Shown: piece after piece, positions 1 to 8,084 of the stretch
Layout of the letters: each line of letters starts with the position of its first letter
How positions within the stretch are numbered: the stretch's first letter is position 1
Assembly (NCBI RefSeq): GCF_009604405.1
Contig: NZ_WEGK01000010.1
Coordinates: 124,001 to 188,000, forward strand
Source of the DNA: Nocardia macrotermitis
GTDB taxonomy: Bacteria; Actinomycetota; Actinomycetes; Mycobacteriales; Mycobacteriaceae
DNA: 64,000 nucleotides
Reading direction: 5' to 3'
Translations under genes and position numbers: made by a program
The notes under the pieces: model-generated
Database searches by the model: none
The model's input: the letters and a program-made list of their open reading frames with translations, nothing else
What the model was told of the DNA's origin: nothing

Positions 1-198
1 GAACATCCTTTTCCGGCCGGGTGGCGACGCGGCCGAATGCCCTCGTCCGCCGGAGAACCCGGGGTGCCCGCCAACCATCCATCGGCCGGGCGTCCGCGTC
101 CACCGGCCATCCCGTTCTGCGGAAAGTGCGGTGGCCGCGGGTTTGCCGCGATGGGATCATTCGCCTCTACCAGCGGCCCGACCCGGAGGACAGCAGCC

Positions 199-765
199 GT
201 GACCACGTTTCCGAAGCAGGAATCCGTTGCCAACAAACTGATCACGATGCGCAAGTCGATCGGGCAACTCGAATCGCTGGGACCGGTGAACGGCGTTCGC
301 CTGGAAGGCATTCCGCAGATCGGCTTGGTCGCCGAACGAATCCTCACGCTCCTGCACGACCTGGCATTCGAGATCAACACGCAGACCGCCGCCGCTTTCC
401 TGAGCGATCCCCCGCCCACCACCACGGCCGCCTTCCGCGCGGCAGCCAGGGCCGGAGTCATCGACGCCGCGCTGGCAACCCGGTTCACCGCGGCCGACGA
501 ACCGCACCACACCCGATTCCAATTGTCCCTGGACATCGACCCCGCCGACGCGGCGAAGATCGCCTGCGACGGATTGTCCGCATATGGCCAGTACACCGAA
601 CAGGTCTCCTGCTGGATCGCCACCCGCCGCGACATCGGCCCATGGATCGAACCCACCAGGGCCCGAGAACACGATGGGCAGCGCCTGTCCATCAGAGAAC
701 CGGCCGAAAACGCCGTGGCGGCAAGGACTCTCGGCAGCACACGGGCCCGCATCGCCCAGGAATGA
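199..765 (+). CDS. HepT-like (DUF86/HEPN) protein with a degenerate active-site motif
   Basis: A protein of about 188 residues whose middle resembles the HepT/DUF86 fold of HEPN toxins: a helical stretch (residues about 45-65), then FRAAARAGVIDAALA near residue 79 and a segment ending in LDIDP. In active HepT proteins the latter segment carries an R-N-x-L-x-H motif. Here it reads TRFQLSLDIDP, so the asparagine and histidine are missing and RNase activity is doubtful. I chose the GTG at 199 because CGGAGGA lies 8-9 nt upstream; longer in-frame starts have a composition unlike the family. No nucleotidyltransferase (MNT) partner is visible, although it could lie left of the window. The first 198 bases hold no other gene I can support. 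The family call is moderate and function is unknown. Confidence 0.6.
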   Translation: MTTFPKQESVANKLITMRKSIGQLESLGPVNGVRLEGIPQIGLVAERILTLLHDLAFEINTQTAAAFLSDPPPTTTAAFRAAARAGVIDAALATRFTAADEPHHTRFQLSLDIDPADAAKIACDGLSAYGQYTEQVSCWIATRRDIGPWIEPTRAREHDGQRLSIREPAENAVAARTLGSTRARIAQE

Positions 766-804
766 ACGGGGACCGACCGCCGCAAGCAGCCGATCCCCAC
801 CCGA

Positions 805-2301
805 TCAGTGCGCGACCACCGAAGCCGTCCCTTCGACCTCACCCGCATCGGACACCACGATCTGCTGGATCCGGCGCGGCAACGCCAGCGCCAGGACCGC
901 ACCGATCACCCCCGCCGCCGCGCCGATCAGGAAGGCGACCTGAAATCCCTTCTCCGTGTACAGGATTGCGCCGTGTGAGCCGCCCGGCAGGGTAGCGATG
1001 AAGGAGTTGTTCAGCACCGCGAACGCGATCACCGGCAGGGCCGCGGACATCACGCTCTGCGCGACGTTGACAACGCTCGCGGTACTGGCCTGCAACTGCG
1101 GCGGCACGGCCTCGATCAGCAGGTTGGGCGTGGCGCCGTAGGCGAATCCGGTTCCCGTACCGGCCATCGCGCTGAAAACCAAGAGCAGCAACCGATCATG
1201 ATGTTCGAACGCGACCAGGGCGAAGGCGGCAGCCAACAGCAGCGCCCCGAGCAACAGCAGCGGGCGCGGGCGCACCCGGCGGCCCATCAGCACCCCGACG
1301 AGCGCGCCGCCGACCACCACCATCAACCCGAACGGCGTCTGGTAGAGCGCGTAACCCTTTGCGCTGACACCGAATCCGTATCCGAGGCCGAGCGCCCCGG
1401 GTGTCATGATCATCATCGGCAGCAGCAGCGCCAATGTCGTGGCGCAGCCGTAACAGCACGCCGAGGACAACGTGATCAGCAGGATCGGCCGCCGACGCAG
1501 CACCCGCAACTCCAGCAGCGGCTCGCGAATCATGCCCGCCGACACCGCCCAGGCGATGATCAGCACGAGCCCCCCGAACAGGTACACCAGGGTCGAGGTC
1601 GCGGACCAGCCCCAACTCGGCCCGAGGCTCAACGCGACGAACACCCCGCCGATTCCCGCGCCGAGCAGCACCGCACCCAGGACGTCGATCCGTGAACGCA
1701 CCCGCACACTCGACTCCTCGGTGCTCGCCGCGATCATGCAGCCGAACAGCACCGATCCCGCTGCGAGCACCCAGAAGATGCCGCGGAATCCGGAGTTGTC
1801 GATCAACCATCCGGCGAAGAACGGCGCGGGGATCGCGATCAGGCCCAGCCCACTGGTCGCGATGCTGACCGCGAGGCCGATCACCTTGGGCGGGAACACA
1901 TCCCGGATCAGCGAGTAGCCCAGGAAGACACACGGCGGCAGGAATCCGGCGAGCGCGCGACCCACCAGCATCATCGCGAAATTGGCCGCGAGCGCGCACA
2001 GCAGCGACCCGATCGCGGACATGGCGATGCAGCCGAGCATCACCTTGCGCTTGCCGTACAGATCGCCGAGCTTGCCCAGCAGTGGACTCGATACCGCACC
2101 CACCAGCAGGAATACCGTCAGCAACCAGGCGCCCTGCGCGGTGTGGAAGTGCGCGGAGATCGACGGTAGCGACATCGAGATCATCAGATAGCTGAGGGTG
2201 AGCATCTCGAGCAGCAGCACGATGGATGCGAGGGAGAAGATCAGCCGCGGCGTCCAGGATTGTTCCGCGGACGACGTGCCGGAGGGCGTATCAGGGCTCA
2301 T
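805..2301 (-). CDS. MFS transporter, probable drug/metabolite exporter
   Basis: A 498-residue integral membrane protein of the major facilitator superfamily. It has 12-14 hydrophobic segments and the loop 2-3 signature GKLGDLYGKRK at residues 76-86, which marks a proton-driven MFS carrier. The even spread of helices and the length of about 500 suggest a DHA2-like exporter; the substrate is unknown. The ATG at 2301 is preferred over a GTG 39 nt upstream because it lies just before the hydrophilic leader typical of the family. It is transcribed away from the aldehyde dehydrogenase gene across a 259-bp divergent region containing two palindromic sites, so the two may be co-regulated. It could export a pathway intermediate or take up the substrate. 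Confidence 0.85.
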   Translation of the reverse strand: MSPDTPSGTSSAEQSWTPRLIFSLASIVLLLEMLTLSYLMISMSLPSISAHFHTAQGAWLLTVFLLVGAVSSPLLGKLGDLYGKRKVMLGCIAMSAIGSLLCALAANFAMMLVGRALAGFLPPCVFLGYSLIRDVFPPKVIGLAVSIATSGLGLIAIPAPFFAGWLIDNSGFRGIFWVLAAGSVLFGCMIAASTEESSVRVRSRIDVLGAVLLGAGIGGVFVALSLGPSWGWSATSTLVYLFGGLVLIIAWAVSAGMIREPLLELRVLRRRPILLITLSSACCYGCATTLALLLPMMIMTPGALGLGYGFGVSAKGYALYQTPFGLMVVVGGALVGVLMGRRVRPRPLLLLGALLLAAAFALVAFEHHDRLLLLVFSAMAGTGTGFAYGATPNLLIEAVPPQLQASTASVVNVAQSVMSAALPVIAFAVLNNSFIATLPGGSHGAILYTEKGFQVAFLIGAAAGVIGAVLALALPRRIQQIVVSDAGEVEGTASVVAH

Positions 2302-2430
2302 GATCGAGTCTTTCGGGACAGAGCACGCCGGACCTCGCACGATGCGCCGGGGAGTCGAGCCGTGCCTAGGGGAGGAACCGCATCACCGCCACCCGGCGAG
2401 GTGAATGCGTAACCGGAATAACAAGCTATC

Positions 2431-2446
2431 TGTGGCTCAGACCACA
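2431..2446. promoter_or_regulatory. Inverted repeat in divergent MFS/aldehyde dehydrogenase promoter region
   Basis: TGTGG-CTCAGA-CCACA is a perfect 5-bp inverted repeat with a 6-bp spacer between the divergent starts at 2301 and 2561. It could be an operator for both genes. The binding protein is unknown. Confidence 0.35.
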
Positions 2447-2495
2447 AACCGTCATCCCATCCAGTGGAAAAACGACACGCCGCCAACCGTGAGCG

Positions 2496-2512
2496 AGTAT
2501 TCAGGATACTTA
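2496..2512. promoter_or_regulatory. AGTAT-TCAGG-ATACT inverted repeat, weak member of the GTATAC motif set
   Basis: The 5-bp arms AGTAT and ATACT flank a 5-bp spacer about 50 bp before the aldehyde dehydrogenase start. The GGATACT half resembles the site at 49115. It is the weakest of the sites I assign to the GTATAC family. Confidence 0.3.
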
Positions 2513-2560
2513 AATTGGGACCGCCAGGCGTGCGGCACCAGCTCGGCATCAGGAGGGCTT

Positions 2561-4039
2561 ATGACCGCGGCCTACTCGTTCTCTGCACAGCTCTACATCG
2601 ACGGACGTCGCACCGACGGCGAGTCCGACACTCGTGTGACCGTCCGCAACCCCGCCACCGAGGAGACCATTGCCGAAGTCCCGCAATCGAGTTCGGCCGA
2701 TGTCCGGCGCGCCATCGCCGCCGCCCGCACGGCATTCGACGAGGGCCCCTGGCCCCGGATGCGTCCCGCCGAGCGCGCCGCGGTACTGCTGCGGATGGCC
2801 GACGAGATCGAGCGCCGGCTCCCGGAACTGATCGATCTGAACATCGCCGAGGCGGGCTCGGTGCGCGGTCTCGCCGAGACGTTGCAGACGCGAGTTCCGT
2901 TGGCGCACTTGCGAGATATGGCCGAACGGGTGATGCCGGCGTTCCGTTGGGAACGTCCGATGGATCCCACCATCACCCCCGGCGCGGGCATCGGCCAGGG
3001 AGTGCTGCGGCGCGAACCGTACGGCGTCTGCGCCCTGATCGCCGCCTACAACTTCCCGTTCTTCCTGAGCATGATGAAGGTGATCCCGGCGCTCGCGGCC
3101 GGATGCACCGCGGTGCTCAAACCCGCCCCGGCCACGCCGCTGGAGTCCCTGCTGCTCGCCGACTTCGCCGAGGCCGCGGACCTGCCGCCGGGCGTGCTCA
3201 ACATCGTCACCGGCGATATCGAGGCGGGCCGCGAACTGACCACGAATCCGATGGTCGACCTGGTCAGCTTCACCGGATCGGACACCGTGGGCCGGATGGT
3301 CTACAGCCAGGCCGCCGATTCGATCAAGAAGGTCGTGCTCGAACTCGGCGGCAAATCGGTGAACATCGTGCGCGCGGACGCGGATCTGGACGGCGCGGTG
3401 CGCGCCGCGTTCATGGGGATGACCGCGCACGCCGGACAGGGCTGCTCGCTGCTGACCCGCACGATCGTGCACGAATCCCGGCACGACGAATTCGTCGAGC
3501 GGCTGCGTGCGGCGCTGAGCCTGGTCCGGGTCGGCGATCCGGCGCACGCGGACACCACCATGGGCCCGCTCATCACCGAGGCGCAGCGGAACAAGGTCGA
3601 GGCGCTGATCCGGCGCGGCGAGGCCGAAGGGGCCGAAATCGTCTGCGGCGGAGGGCGTCCCGCGGGATTGGAGCGCGGGTGGTTCGTGCAGCCGACCCTG
3701 TTCACCGGCGTGGACAATGCCATGGCCATCGCTCAGGAGGAGTTCTTCGGACCGGTCGGCGTGGTCATCAAGTCCCGGAGCGACGCGGAGGCGGTGCGGA
3801 TCGCCAACGACAGTCCGTACGGGCTGGCGGGCGCGATCTGGAGCGCCGACACCGCGACGGCCTACTCGATGGCCTGCGAGATCCGCACCGGCGGGGTGTC
3901 GATCAACAGCAGCAGCGGCGGGGTGAATCCGCGCATCGCGTTCGGCGGGTACAAGCGCAGCGGCGTGGGCCGCGAATGGGGCGAGTTCGGGCTCGACGAA
4001 TTCCTCCAGACCAAGAGCATCAGCTGGGCCGCTCGCTGA
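2561..4039 (+). CDS. NAD(P)-dependent aldehyde dehydrogenase
   Basis: This 492-residue protein of the ALDH superfamily oxidises an aldehyde to a carboxylate. The catalytic cysteine is C295 (in AGQGCSLL), the general-base glutamate is E261 (in ELGGKS) and the oxyanion asparagine is N164 (AAYNFPFF). The cofactor-binding segment FTGSDTVGR lies near residue 238. The ATG at 2561 has an excellent AGGAGGG at 2551-2557; the longer upstream extension does not fit the family. It is 25 nt before the ABC permease gene and probably in the same operon, so it may act on an aldehyde derived from the imported compound. Length is normal and no key residue is missing. Confidence 0.93.
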   Translation: MTAAYSFSAQLYIDGRRTDGESDTRVTVRNPATEETIAEVPQSSSADVRRAIAAARTAFDEGPWPRMRPAERAAVLLRMADEIERRLPELIDLNIAEAGSVRGLAETLQTRVPLAHLRDMAERVMPAFRWERPMDPTITPGAGIGQGVLRREPYGVCALIAAYNFPFFLSMMKVIPALAAGCTAVLKPAPATPLESLLLADFAEAADLPPGVLNIVTGDIEAGRELTTNPMVDLVSFTGSDTVGRMVYSQAADSIKKVVLELGGKSVNIVRADADLDGAVRAAFMGMTAHAGQGCSLLTRTIVHESRHDEFVERLRAALSLVRVGDPAHADTTMGPLITEAQRNKVEALIRRGEAEGAEIVCGGGRPAGLERGWFVQPTLFTGVDNAMAIAQEEFFGPVGVVIKSRSDAEAVRIANDSPYGLAGAIWSADTATAYSMACEIRTGGVSINSSSGGVNPRIAFGGYKRSGVGREWGEFGLDEFLQTKSISWAAR

Positions 4040-4064
4040 GCCTGCGAGCAGTGAGGAGCCACCG

Positions 4065-6032
4065 TTGCTGTCCTATGTCCTGGCCGGGCTCGCCCTCGGC
4101 TCGATCTATGCCATCGCCGCCGCGTCACTGGTGGTGACCTACGTTTCGGCGGGCGTGTTCAACTTCGCGTTCGGCGCGCTGGCCTATGCGGTGGCGCGTT
4201 TCTACTACTTCCTGCACGTGCAGCACGGGTGGGCGATCCTGCCCGCGGCGGTGGTCGCGATCGGCGTGTTCGGTCCGGTACTGGGGGCCGCGCTGTACGC
4301 ATTGTTGTTCCGGCACTTGCGATTACGCTCGCCGCTGATCAAGATCGTCGCGACCATCGGGTTGTCGGTGGCGCTGCCGCCGCTGGTCGATCTGATCTTC
4401 GGGCAGTTGTCGAACGCGACCGCCCCGGGCCTGGCGCCGCAACCCGTGCACACCTTCCGGGTGCTGGGCGGCGTGGTGAATCTCGATCAGCTGATCACGT
4501 ATCTGGCGTTGGTCGTGGTGCTCGCGGTCGGGACAATCGTGTTGCGGTACACCGATGTTGGGCTGCGGGTGCGCGCTCTGGTGGATTCCGAGGCGTTGAC
4601 CGCGATGTCCGGTGTCAGCCCGACTCGGGTGTCGCTCGGGGTGTGGGCGGGCAGCACGCTGCTGGCCGGACTGGCCGGTGTGCTGGTCGCACCGAGTTCA
4701 GGGCTCACGGTGGACGGGATGACCTCGCTGATGGCGGCCGCGTTCGCCGCGGTGGTGGCGGCGCGGCTGCGGAACCTTCCCGCGGCGGTCGTGATCGCGG
4801 TGATCATGGGCGTGGCGACCACGGTCGTGCAGCGATTCGTGGCGCCGCAGAGCGCACTGTCCGCGCAGCTCGTGCCGAGTATTCCGTTCCTGTTCATGCT
4901 CGTGGCGCTGCTCTGCTACGCGGTGCGCGGTCAGGCGGGTGACACCGCGACCGGCGGCGCGCTGGATCGGGCCGTGCGCATCGCCGCGACGGGAGCAGCC
5001 GGAACGGATGCGGTGCGTGGCAAGGGGATCCGATGGTCCTCGGCGCTCGGCCCGGTGGTGACGCTGATCGTGGTCGCCGCGCTGCCGCTGGTCCTCGAGC
5101 CGTTCTGGGGCGGGGTGGTGGCCGGTGGGATCGCGCTGGCGATCGCGCTGCTGTCGTACACGATGGTCACCGGCGAGGGCGGCATGATCTGGTTGTGCCA
5201 GACCACATTCGCCGGCCTGGGCGCGGTGCTGGCGGCCGAACTGGCCACCGACGCCGGATGGTCACCGCTGCTCGCCGTACTGGTGGCCGCGATCGTCGTC
5301 ACGCCGGTGGGGGTCGTGATCGGCATCCTGACCATCCGCCTGGGCAATCTCTACGTCGCCCTGGTGACGCTCACCTTCGGTCTGCTGGTGCAGAACCTCG
5401 TATTCCTGCGGGACCACATCTACAACTCCGGTCAGGGCGTGAGTCTGCTGCGACCCGAATGGGCTACGGACAACCGGGTTTTCGCGCTGTTCGCCCTCGC
5501 GGTATTCCTCGTGCTCGGCGCGATCGTGCTGAATCTGCGACGCTCCACCGCGGGTCTGGCGGTCACGGCGGTACGGTCGAGCGAAAGCGGCGCGCGGACA
5601 ATGGGATTGAGCATCGTCCCGGTGAAGGTCCTGGTCTCGGCCCTGGCAACCTTCATCGCCGCGCTCGGCGGCGGCTTCCTGGCGCTGAACTACCAAGCCG
5701 CACTACCGGATTCGTTCAACCCGTTCACCGGATTGGTATGGTTGGCGGTGCTGGTCACCATCGGCTCCCGCTCCATCACCGGAGCCCTGGTCGCGGGCGT
5801 GGCATACACCGTGCTGCCCAGCGTCTTCCAGACCTACCTCCCCTCGACCTGGGCCCAGATCCCGGTCATCATGTTCGGCTTCGGCGCAATCATGCTCGCC
5901 CGCAACCCCGATGGACTCGCCGCCATGCACGCCCGGCAGCTGCGGGCAGTGCGCGCCCGATTCGGCCGCCCCGGCGCGCCCCCGGAATCAGCCGACACGG
6001 ACACACCTGCGCTGGCGGGAGAACACGTATGA
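4065..6032 (+). CDS. ABC transporter permease, LivH-LivM fusion
   Basis: A 655-residue membrane protein joining two permeases of the branched-chain amino acid (HAAT) type. Residues about 1-290 match LivH (start SYVLAGLALGSIYAIAAASL) and about 320-610 match LivM, including the conserved stretch QTTFAGLGAVLAAELA. In most bacteria these are separate genes. The start is TTG at 4065 with GAGGAG 8 nt upstream. It forms an operon with livG and livF, but no periplasmic or lipid-anchored binding protein is present in the window, so substrate specificity is open. In actinobacterial catabolic clusters such transporters often carry aromatic or other organic acids rather than amino acids. The stop overlaps a small downstream reading frame (ATGA). 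Confidence 0.9.
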   Translation: MLSYVLAGLALGSIYAIAAASLVVTYVSAGVFNFAFGALAYAVARFYYFLHVQHGWAILPAAVVAIGVFGPVLGAALYALLFRHLRLRSPLIKIVATIGLSVALPPLVDLIFGQLSNATAPGLAPQPVHTFRVLGGVVNLDQLITYLALVVVLAVGTIVLRYTDVGLRVRALVDSEALTAMSGVSPTRVSLGVWAGSTLLAGLAGVLVAPSSGLTVDGMTSLMAAAFAAVVAARLRNLPAAVVIAVIMGVATTVVQRFVAPQSALSAQLVPSIPFLFMLVALLCYAVRGQAGDTATGGALDRAVRIAATGAAGTDAVRGKGIRWSSALGPVVTLIVVAALPLVLEPFWGGVVAGGIALAIALLSYTMVTGEGGMIWLCQTTFAGLGAVLAAELATDAGWSPLLAVLVAAIVVTPVGVVIGILTIRLGNLYVALVTLTFGLLVQNLVFLRDHIYNSGQGVSLLRPEWATDNRVFALFALAVFLVLGAIVLNLRRSTAGLAVTAVRSSESGARTMGLSIVPVKVLVSALATFIAALGGGFLALNYQAALPDSFNPFTGLVWLAVLVTIGSRSITGALVAGVAYTVLPSVFQTYLPSTWAQIPVIMFGFGAIMLARNPDGLAAMHARQLRAVRARFGRPGAPPESADTDTPALAGEHV

Positions 6033-6274
6033 CAACGACACCACGTAACCACATCGAAACTCACAGTGTCACAGTGAGATCCGCCAACCGATCCAGCGGC
6101 GACCCGGGTAGCAAACGCCTACGCGACCGCATCGATTGCGACAGGGTGGCAATCCTGGCGGCGGCGACGGCCCGGCTCGGGGTCCGTGGCGTCACTGTGC
6201 GATTCGATGAACAACGAACCCCGGCGACGGACTGTGGTGCGCCCCAGTCGGCTACGGCGGGAGAACACCCGTGA
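6029..6274 (+). CDS. Small reading frame inside the livG 5' repeat array
   Basis: An 81-residue open frame whose ATG overlaps the livHM stop (ATGA) and whose stop overlaps the next small frame (GTGA). Its sequence contains two decayed versions of the LivG N-terminus: THSVTVR near residue 14 and RGVTVRF near residue 55. It has no resemblance to an independent protein family. It may be translated as a coupling leader between livHM and livG or may be only a remnant. Confidence 0.3.
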   Translation: MTTTPRNHIETHSVTVRSANRSSGDPGSKRLRDRIDCDRVAILAAATARLGVRGVTVRFDEQRTPATDCGAPQSATAGEHP

Positions 6275-6513
6275 CGACGATAACGCAGGCCCGCATCGAA
6301 ACTCGCTGCTTCACAATGCGATTCGGCGAGTACCGGACCCCAAGTGACGGACAGCAATACAGCCGGATCGACGATGGCAGGAGGGCGGTTATGACGACGA
6401 CAGCGCCACCGCCGCTCGAAGCTCGGGGTGTCACAGTGCAATTCGGCAAGTACCGGGCCCAGGTGACGAACGGCGATGCAGCCGGATCGGCGATGACAGG
6501 AGGGTGGTTGTGA
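6271..6513 (+). CDS. Second small reading frame inside the livG 5' repeat array
   Basis: An 80-residue open frame starting GTG. It contains two further copies of the LivG N-terminal segment (CFTMRFGEYR and RGVTVQFGKYR, 40 residues apart). An internal ATG at 6391 has GGAGGG just upstream. The stop overlaps the livG GTG start as GTGA. The chain of overlaps keeps possible translational coupling from livHM to livG. No domain beyond the repeat is visible, and expression is unproven. Confidence 0.3.
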   Translation: MTTITQARIETRCFTMRFGEYRTPSDGQQYSRIDDGRRAVMTTTAPPPLEARGVTVQFGKYRAQVTNGDAAGSAMTGGWL

Positions 6514-7319
6514 CGACGACAGCGGCGCCCCGGCTCGAAGCTCGGGGTGTCACAGTGCGGTTCGGGGGGCTGGTGGCGTTGAACGACGTCGATCTGGTGG
6601 TTCCGGCGGCGGGGATCGTGGGGCTGGTGGGGCCCAATGGGGCGGGGAAGAGCACGTTGTTCGCGGTGTTGTCGGGGTTGTTGCGGCCGCAGGTGGGGGC
6701 GGTGTTCCTGGATGGGCGGGAGGTGACTCGGAGTAGTCCGCAGGCGCGGGCTCGGCGGGGGCTGGCGCGGACGTTTCAGCAGCCGGAGTTGTTCTCCGGG
6801 TTGACTGTTCGTGATCATGTGGTGCTCGCCGATCGGGTGCGGCACGCGCGGGGGCGGATCTGGAGTGATCTGGTGACGGCGGGTGGGTTTCGGGCGTCGG
6901 GGGCGGCGGAGGATCGGCGGGTCGAGGAGATTCTCGAGCTGTTGCATCTGGGTGAGCAGGCGCATCGGCCTGTCGCGGGGTTGCCGTTGGGGACCGCGCG
7001 GTTGCTCGAGGTGGGGCGGGCGCTGGCGCTCGAGCCGACCGTGCTGCTGCTGGACGAACCGTCCTCGGGGCTCGATACTCGCGAAACCGAGGAGCTGGCA
7101 ACAGTTTTCACCGATATCTCGCGGGAGCGCGGGGTGTCGCTGCTGCTGGTCGAGCACGATGTGGAGCTGGTGCTGGGATTGAGCGACACGGTGCACGTCA
7201 TCGATTTCGGCGTCGAGATCAGCGTGGGCGATCCGGCGCACATCCGTGCCGATCCCGCTGTACGCGCCGCCTACCTCGGCGCCGATGCCGATGCCGATGA
7301 GGACAGGACCAAATCATGA
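6510..7319 (+). CDS. livG: ABC transporter ATP-binding protein (LivG type)
   Basis: A 269-residue cytoplasmic ATPase that would drive the LivHM permease. Walker A is GPNGAGKST at residues 41-49, the Q-loop is TFQQ near 90, and Walker B ends in LLLDEP with D182/E183. The signature region is LPLGTA near 158 instead of LSGGQ, a variation seen in this subfamily. The GTG at 6510 is chosen because AGGAGG lies 6-7 nt before it; the GTG at 6504 lies too close. The stop overlaps livF by 4 nt. The upstream 480 bp consist of decayed copies of this gene's beginning. Confidence 0.9.
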   Translation: MTTTAAPRLEARGVTVRFGGLVALNDVDLVVPAAGIVGLVGPNGAGKSTLFAVLSGLLRPQVGAVFLDGREVTRSSPQARARRGLARTFQQPELFSGLTVRDHVVLADRVRHARGRIWSDLVTAGGFRASGAAEDRRVEEILELLHLGEQAHRPVAGLPLGTARLLEVGRALALEPTVLLLDEPSSGLDTRETEELATVFTDISRERGVSLLLVEHDVELVLGLSDTVHVIDFGVEISVGDPAHIRADPAVRAAYLGADADADEDRTKS

Positions 7320-8038
7320 CCAGCACAACCGATCTGCTGAAGGTCCGTGATCTCGACGTGCAGTACGGTCCGGCCGTGGCGCTGCGGGACGTGTCGTTCG
7401 ATCTGCCGCCGAACAGCGCGCTGGCCGTGCTGGGCCCGAACGGGGCGGGTAAGAGCACGCTGGCGCGCACGTTGTCCGGGCTGGTACCGCCGGTCCGCGG
7501 CAGTATCGAGCTCGATGGACGCAATATCGCGGGACGCTCACCGGAGTACATCCGCCGGACCGGGCTGGTGCACCTACCCGAGGGCCGAGGCGTGTTCGCG
7601 GGCCTGACCGTGCTGGAGAATCTGCGCATGGCGACCATGGGCGACCGCCGTCGCCGCACCGAATCGCTGAACCGCGCGCTGGAGATCTTCCCGGTGCTCG
7701 GCGAGCGAGCCGGGCAAGCGGCGGGCACGCTGTCCGGCGGCGAACAGCAGATGCTCTCGCTCGCAAGGGCTTTGATGGTGAATCCGCGGCTGGTGATCGC
7801 CGACGAGATGTCGCTGGGCCTGGCCCCGAAGATGGTGGACGTCGTATTCGAGAGCCTGCAACGGGCCCGAGCGGCAGGCGTGGCCGTACTGATGATCGAA
7901 CAGTTCGCCACGCGCGCACTGGATTTCGCCGACCGATGCCTGATCCTGCAACGCGGCCGAGTCGCCTGGACCGGCCCCGCCGACGACGCGGGCAGCGAAC
8001 TCCTGCACCGCTACCTCGGCGACACCACCGCGGCATGA
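7316..8038 (+). CDS. livF: ABC transporter ATP-binding protein (LivF type)
   Basis: A 240-residue ATPase, the partner of LivG in a HAAT-type importer. Walker A GPNGAGKST lies at 40-48, the signature LSGGEQQ at 139-145, and Walker B LVIADE near 159-164. The stretch HLPEGRGVFAGLTVLENL is characteristic of LivF. ATG overlaps the livG stop (ATGA). It is followed after 46 nt by the PaaG-like gene, so the transporter and a CoA-pathway enzyme are likely co-transcribed. Confidence 0.92.
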   Translation: MTSTTDLLKVRDLDVQYGPAVALRDVSFDLPPNSALAVLGPNGAGKSTLARTLSGLVPPVRGSIELDGRNIAGRSPEYIRRTGLVHLPEGRGVFAGLTVLENLRMATMGDRRRRTESLNRALEIFPVLGERAGQAAGTLSGGEQQMLSLARALMVNPRLVIADEMSLGLAPKMVDVVFESLQRARAAGVAVLMIEQFATRALDFADRCLILQRGRVAWTGPADDAGSELLHRYLGDTTAA

Positions 8039-8084
8039 CCCACCACCGATTCCCCCACCCCGCAAGCACTTCGGAAGGCCGCCA

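Larger units (their letters stand above)
6011..6545 (+). repeat. livG: Decayed tandem array of the livG 5' end, period about 120 bp
   Basis: Four degenerate copies precede the true livG start. Anchored on the codons for the G-V-T-V-R strand, the units lie at about 6068, 6191, 6310, 6430 and 6549, which gives spacings of about 123, 119, 120 and 119 bp. Each unit carries part of a ribosome-binding region (GGCGGGAGAACAC or GGCAGGAGGG), a start such as RTGACRACGA, and about 20 codons equivalent to the first residues of LivG. The copy nearest livG is best preserved. This looks like repeated tandem duplication of the gene start followed by decay. Confidence 0.8.

Noticed and set aside
6029..6513. 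CRISPR-like interpretation of the 120-bp repeats
   Set aside because: Units are long, contiguous and homologous to the livG 5' end, with no short repeat/unique spacer structure.
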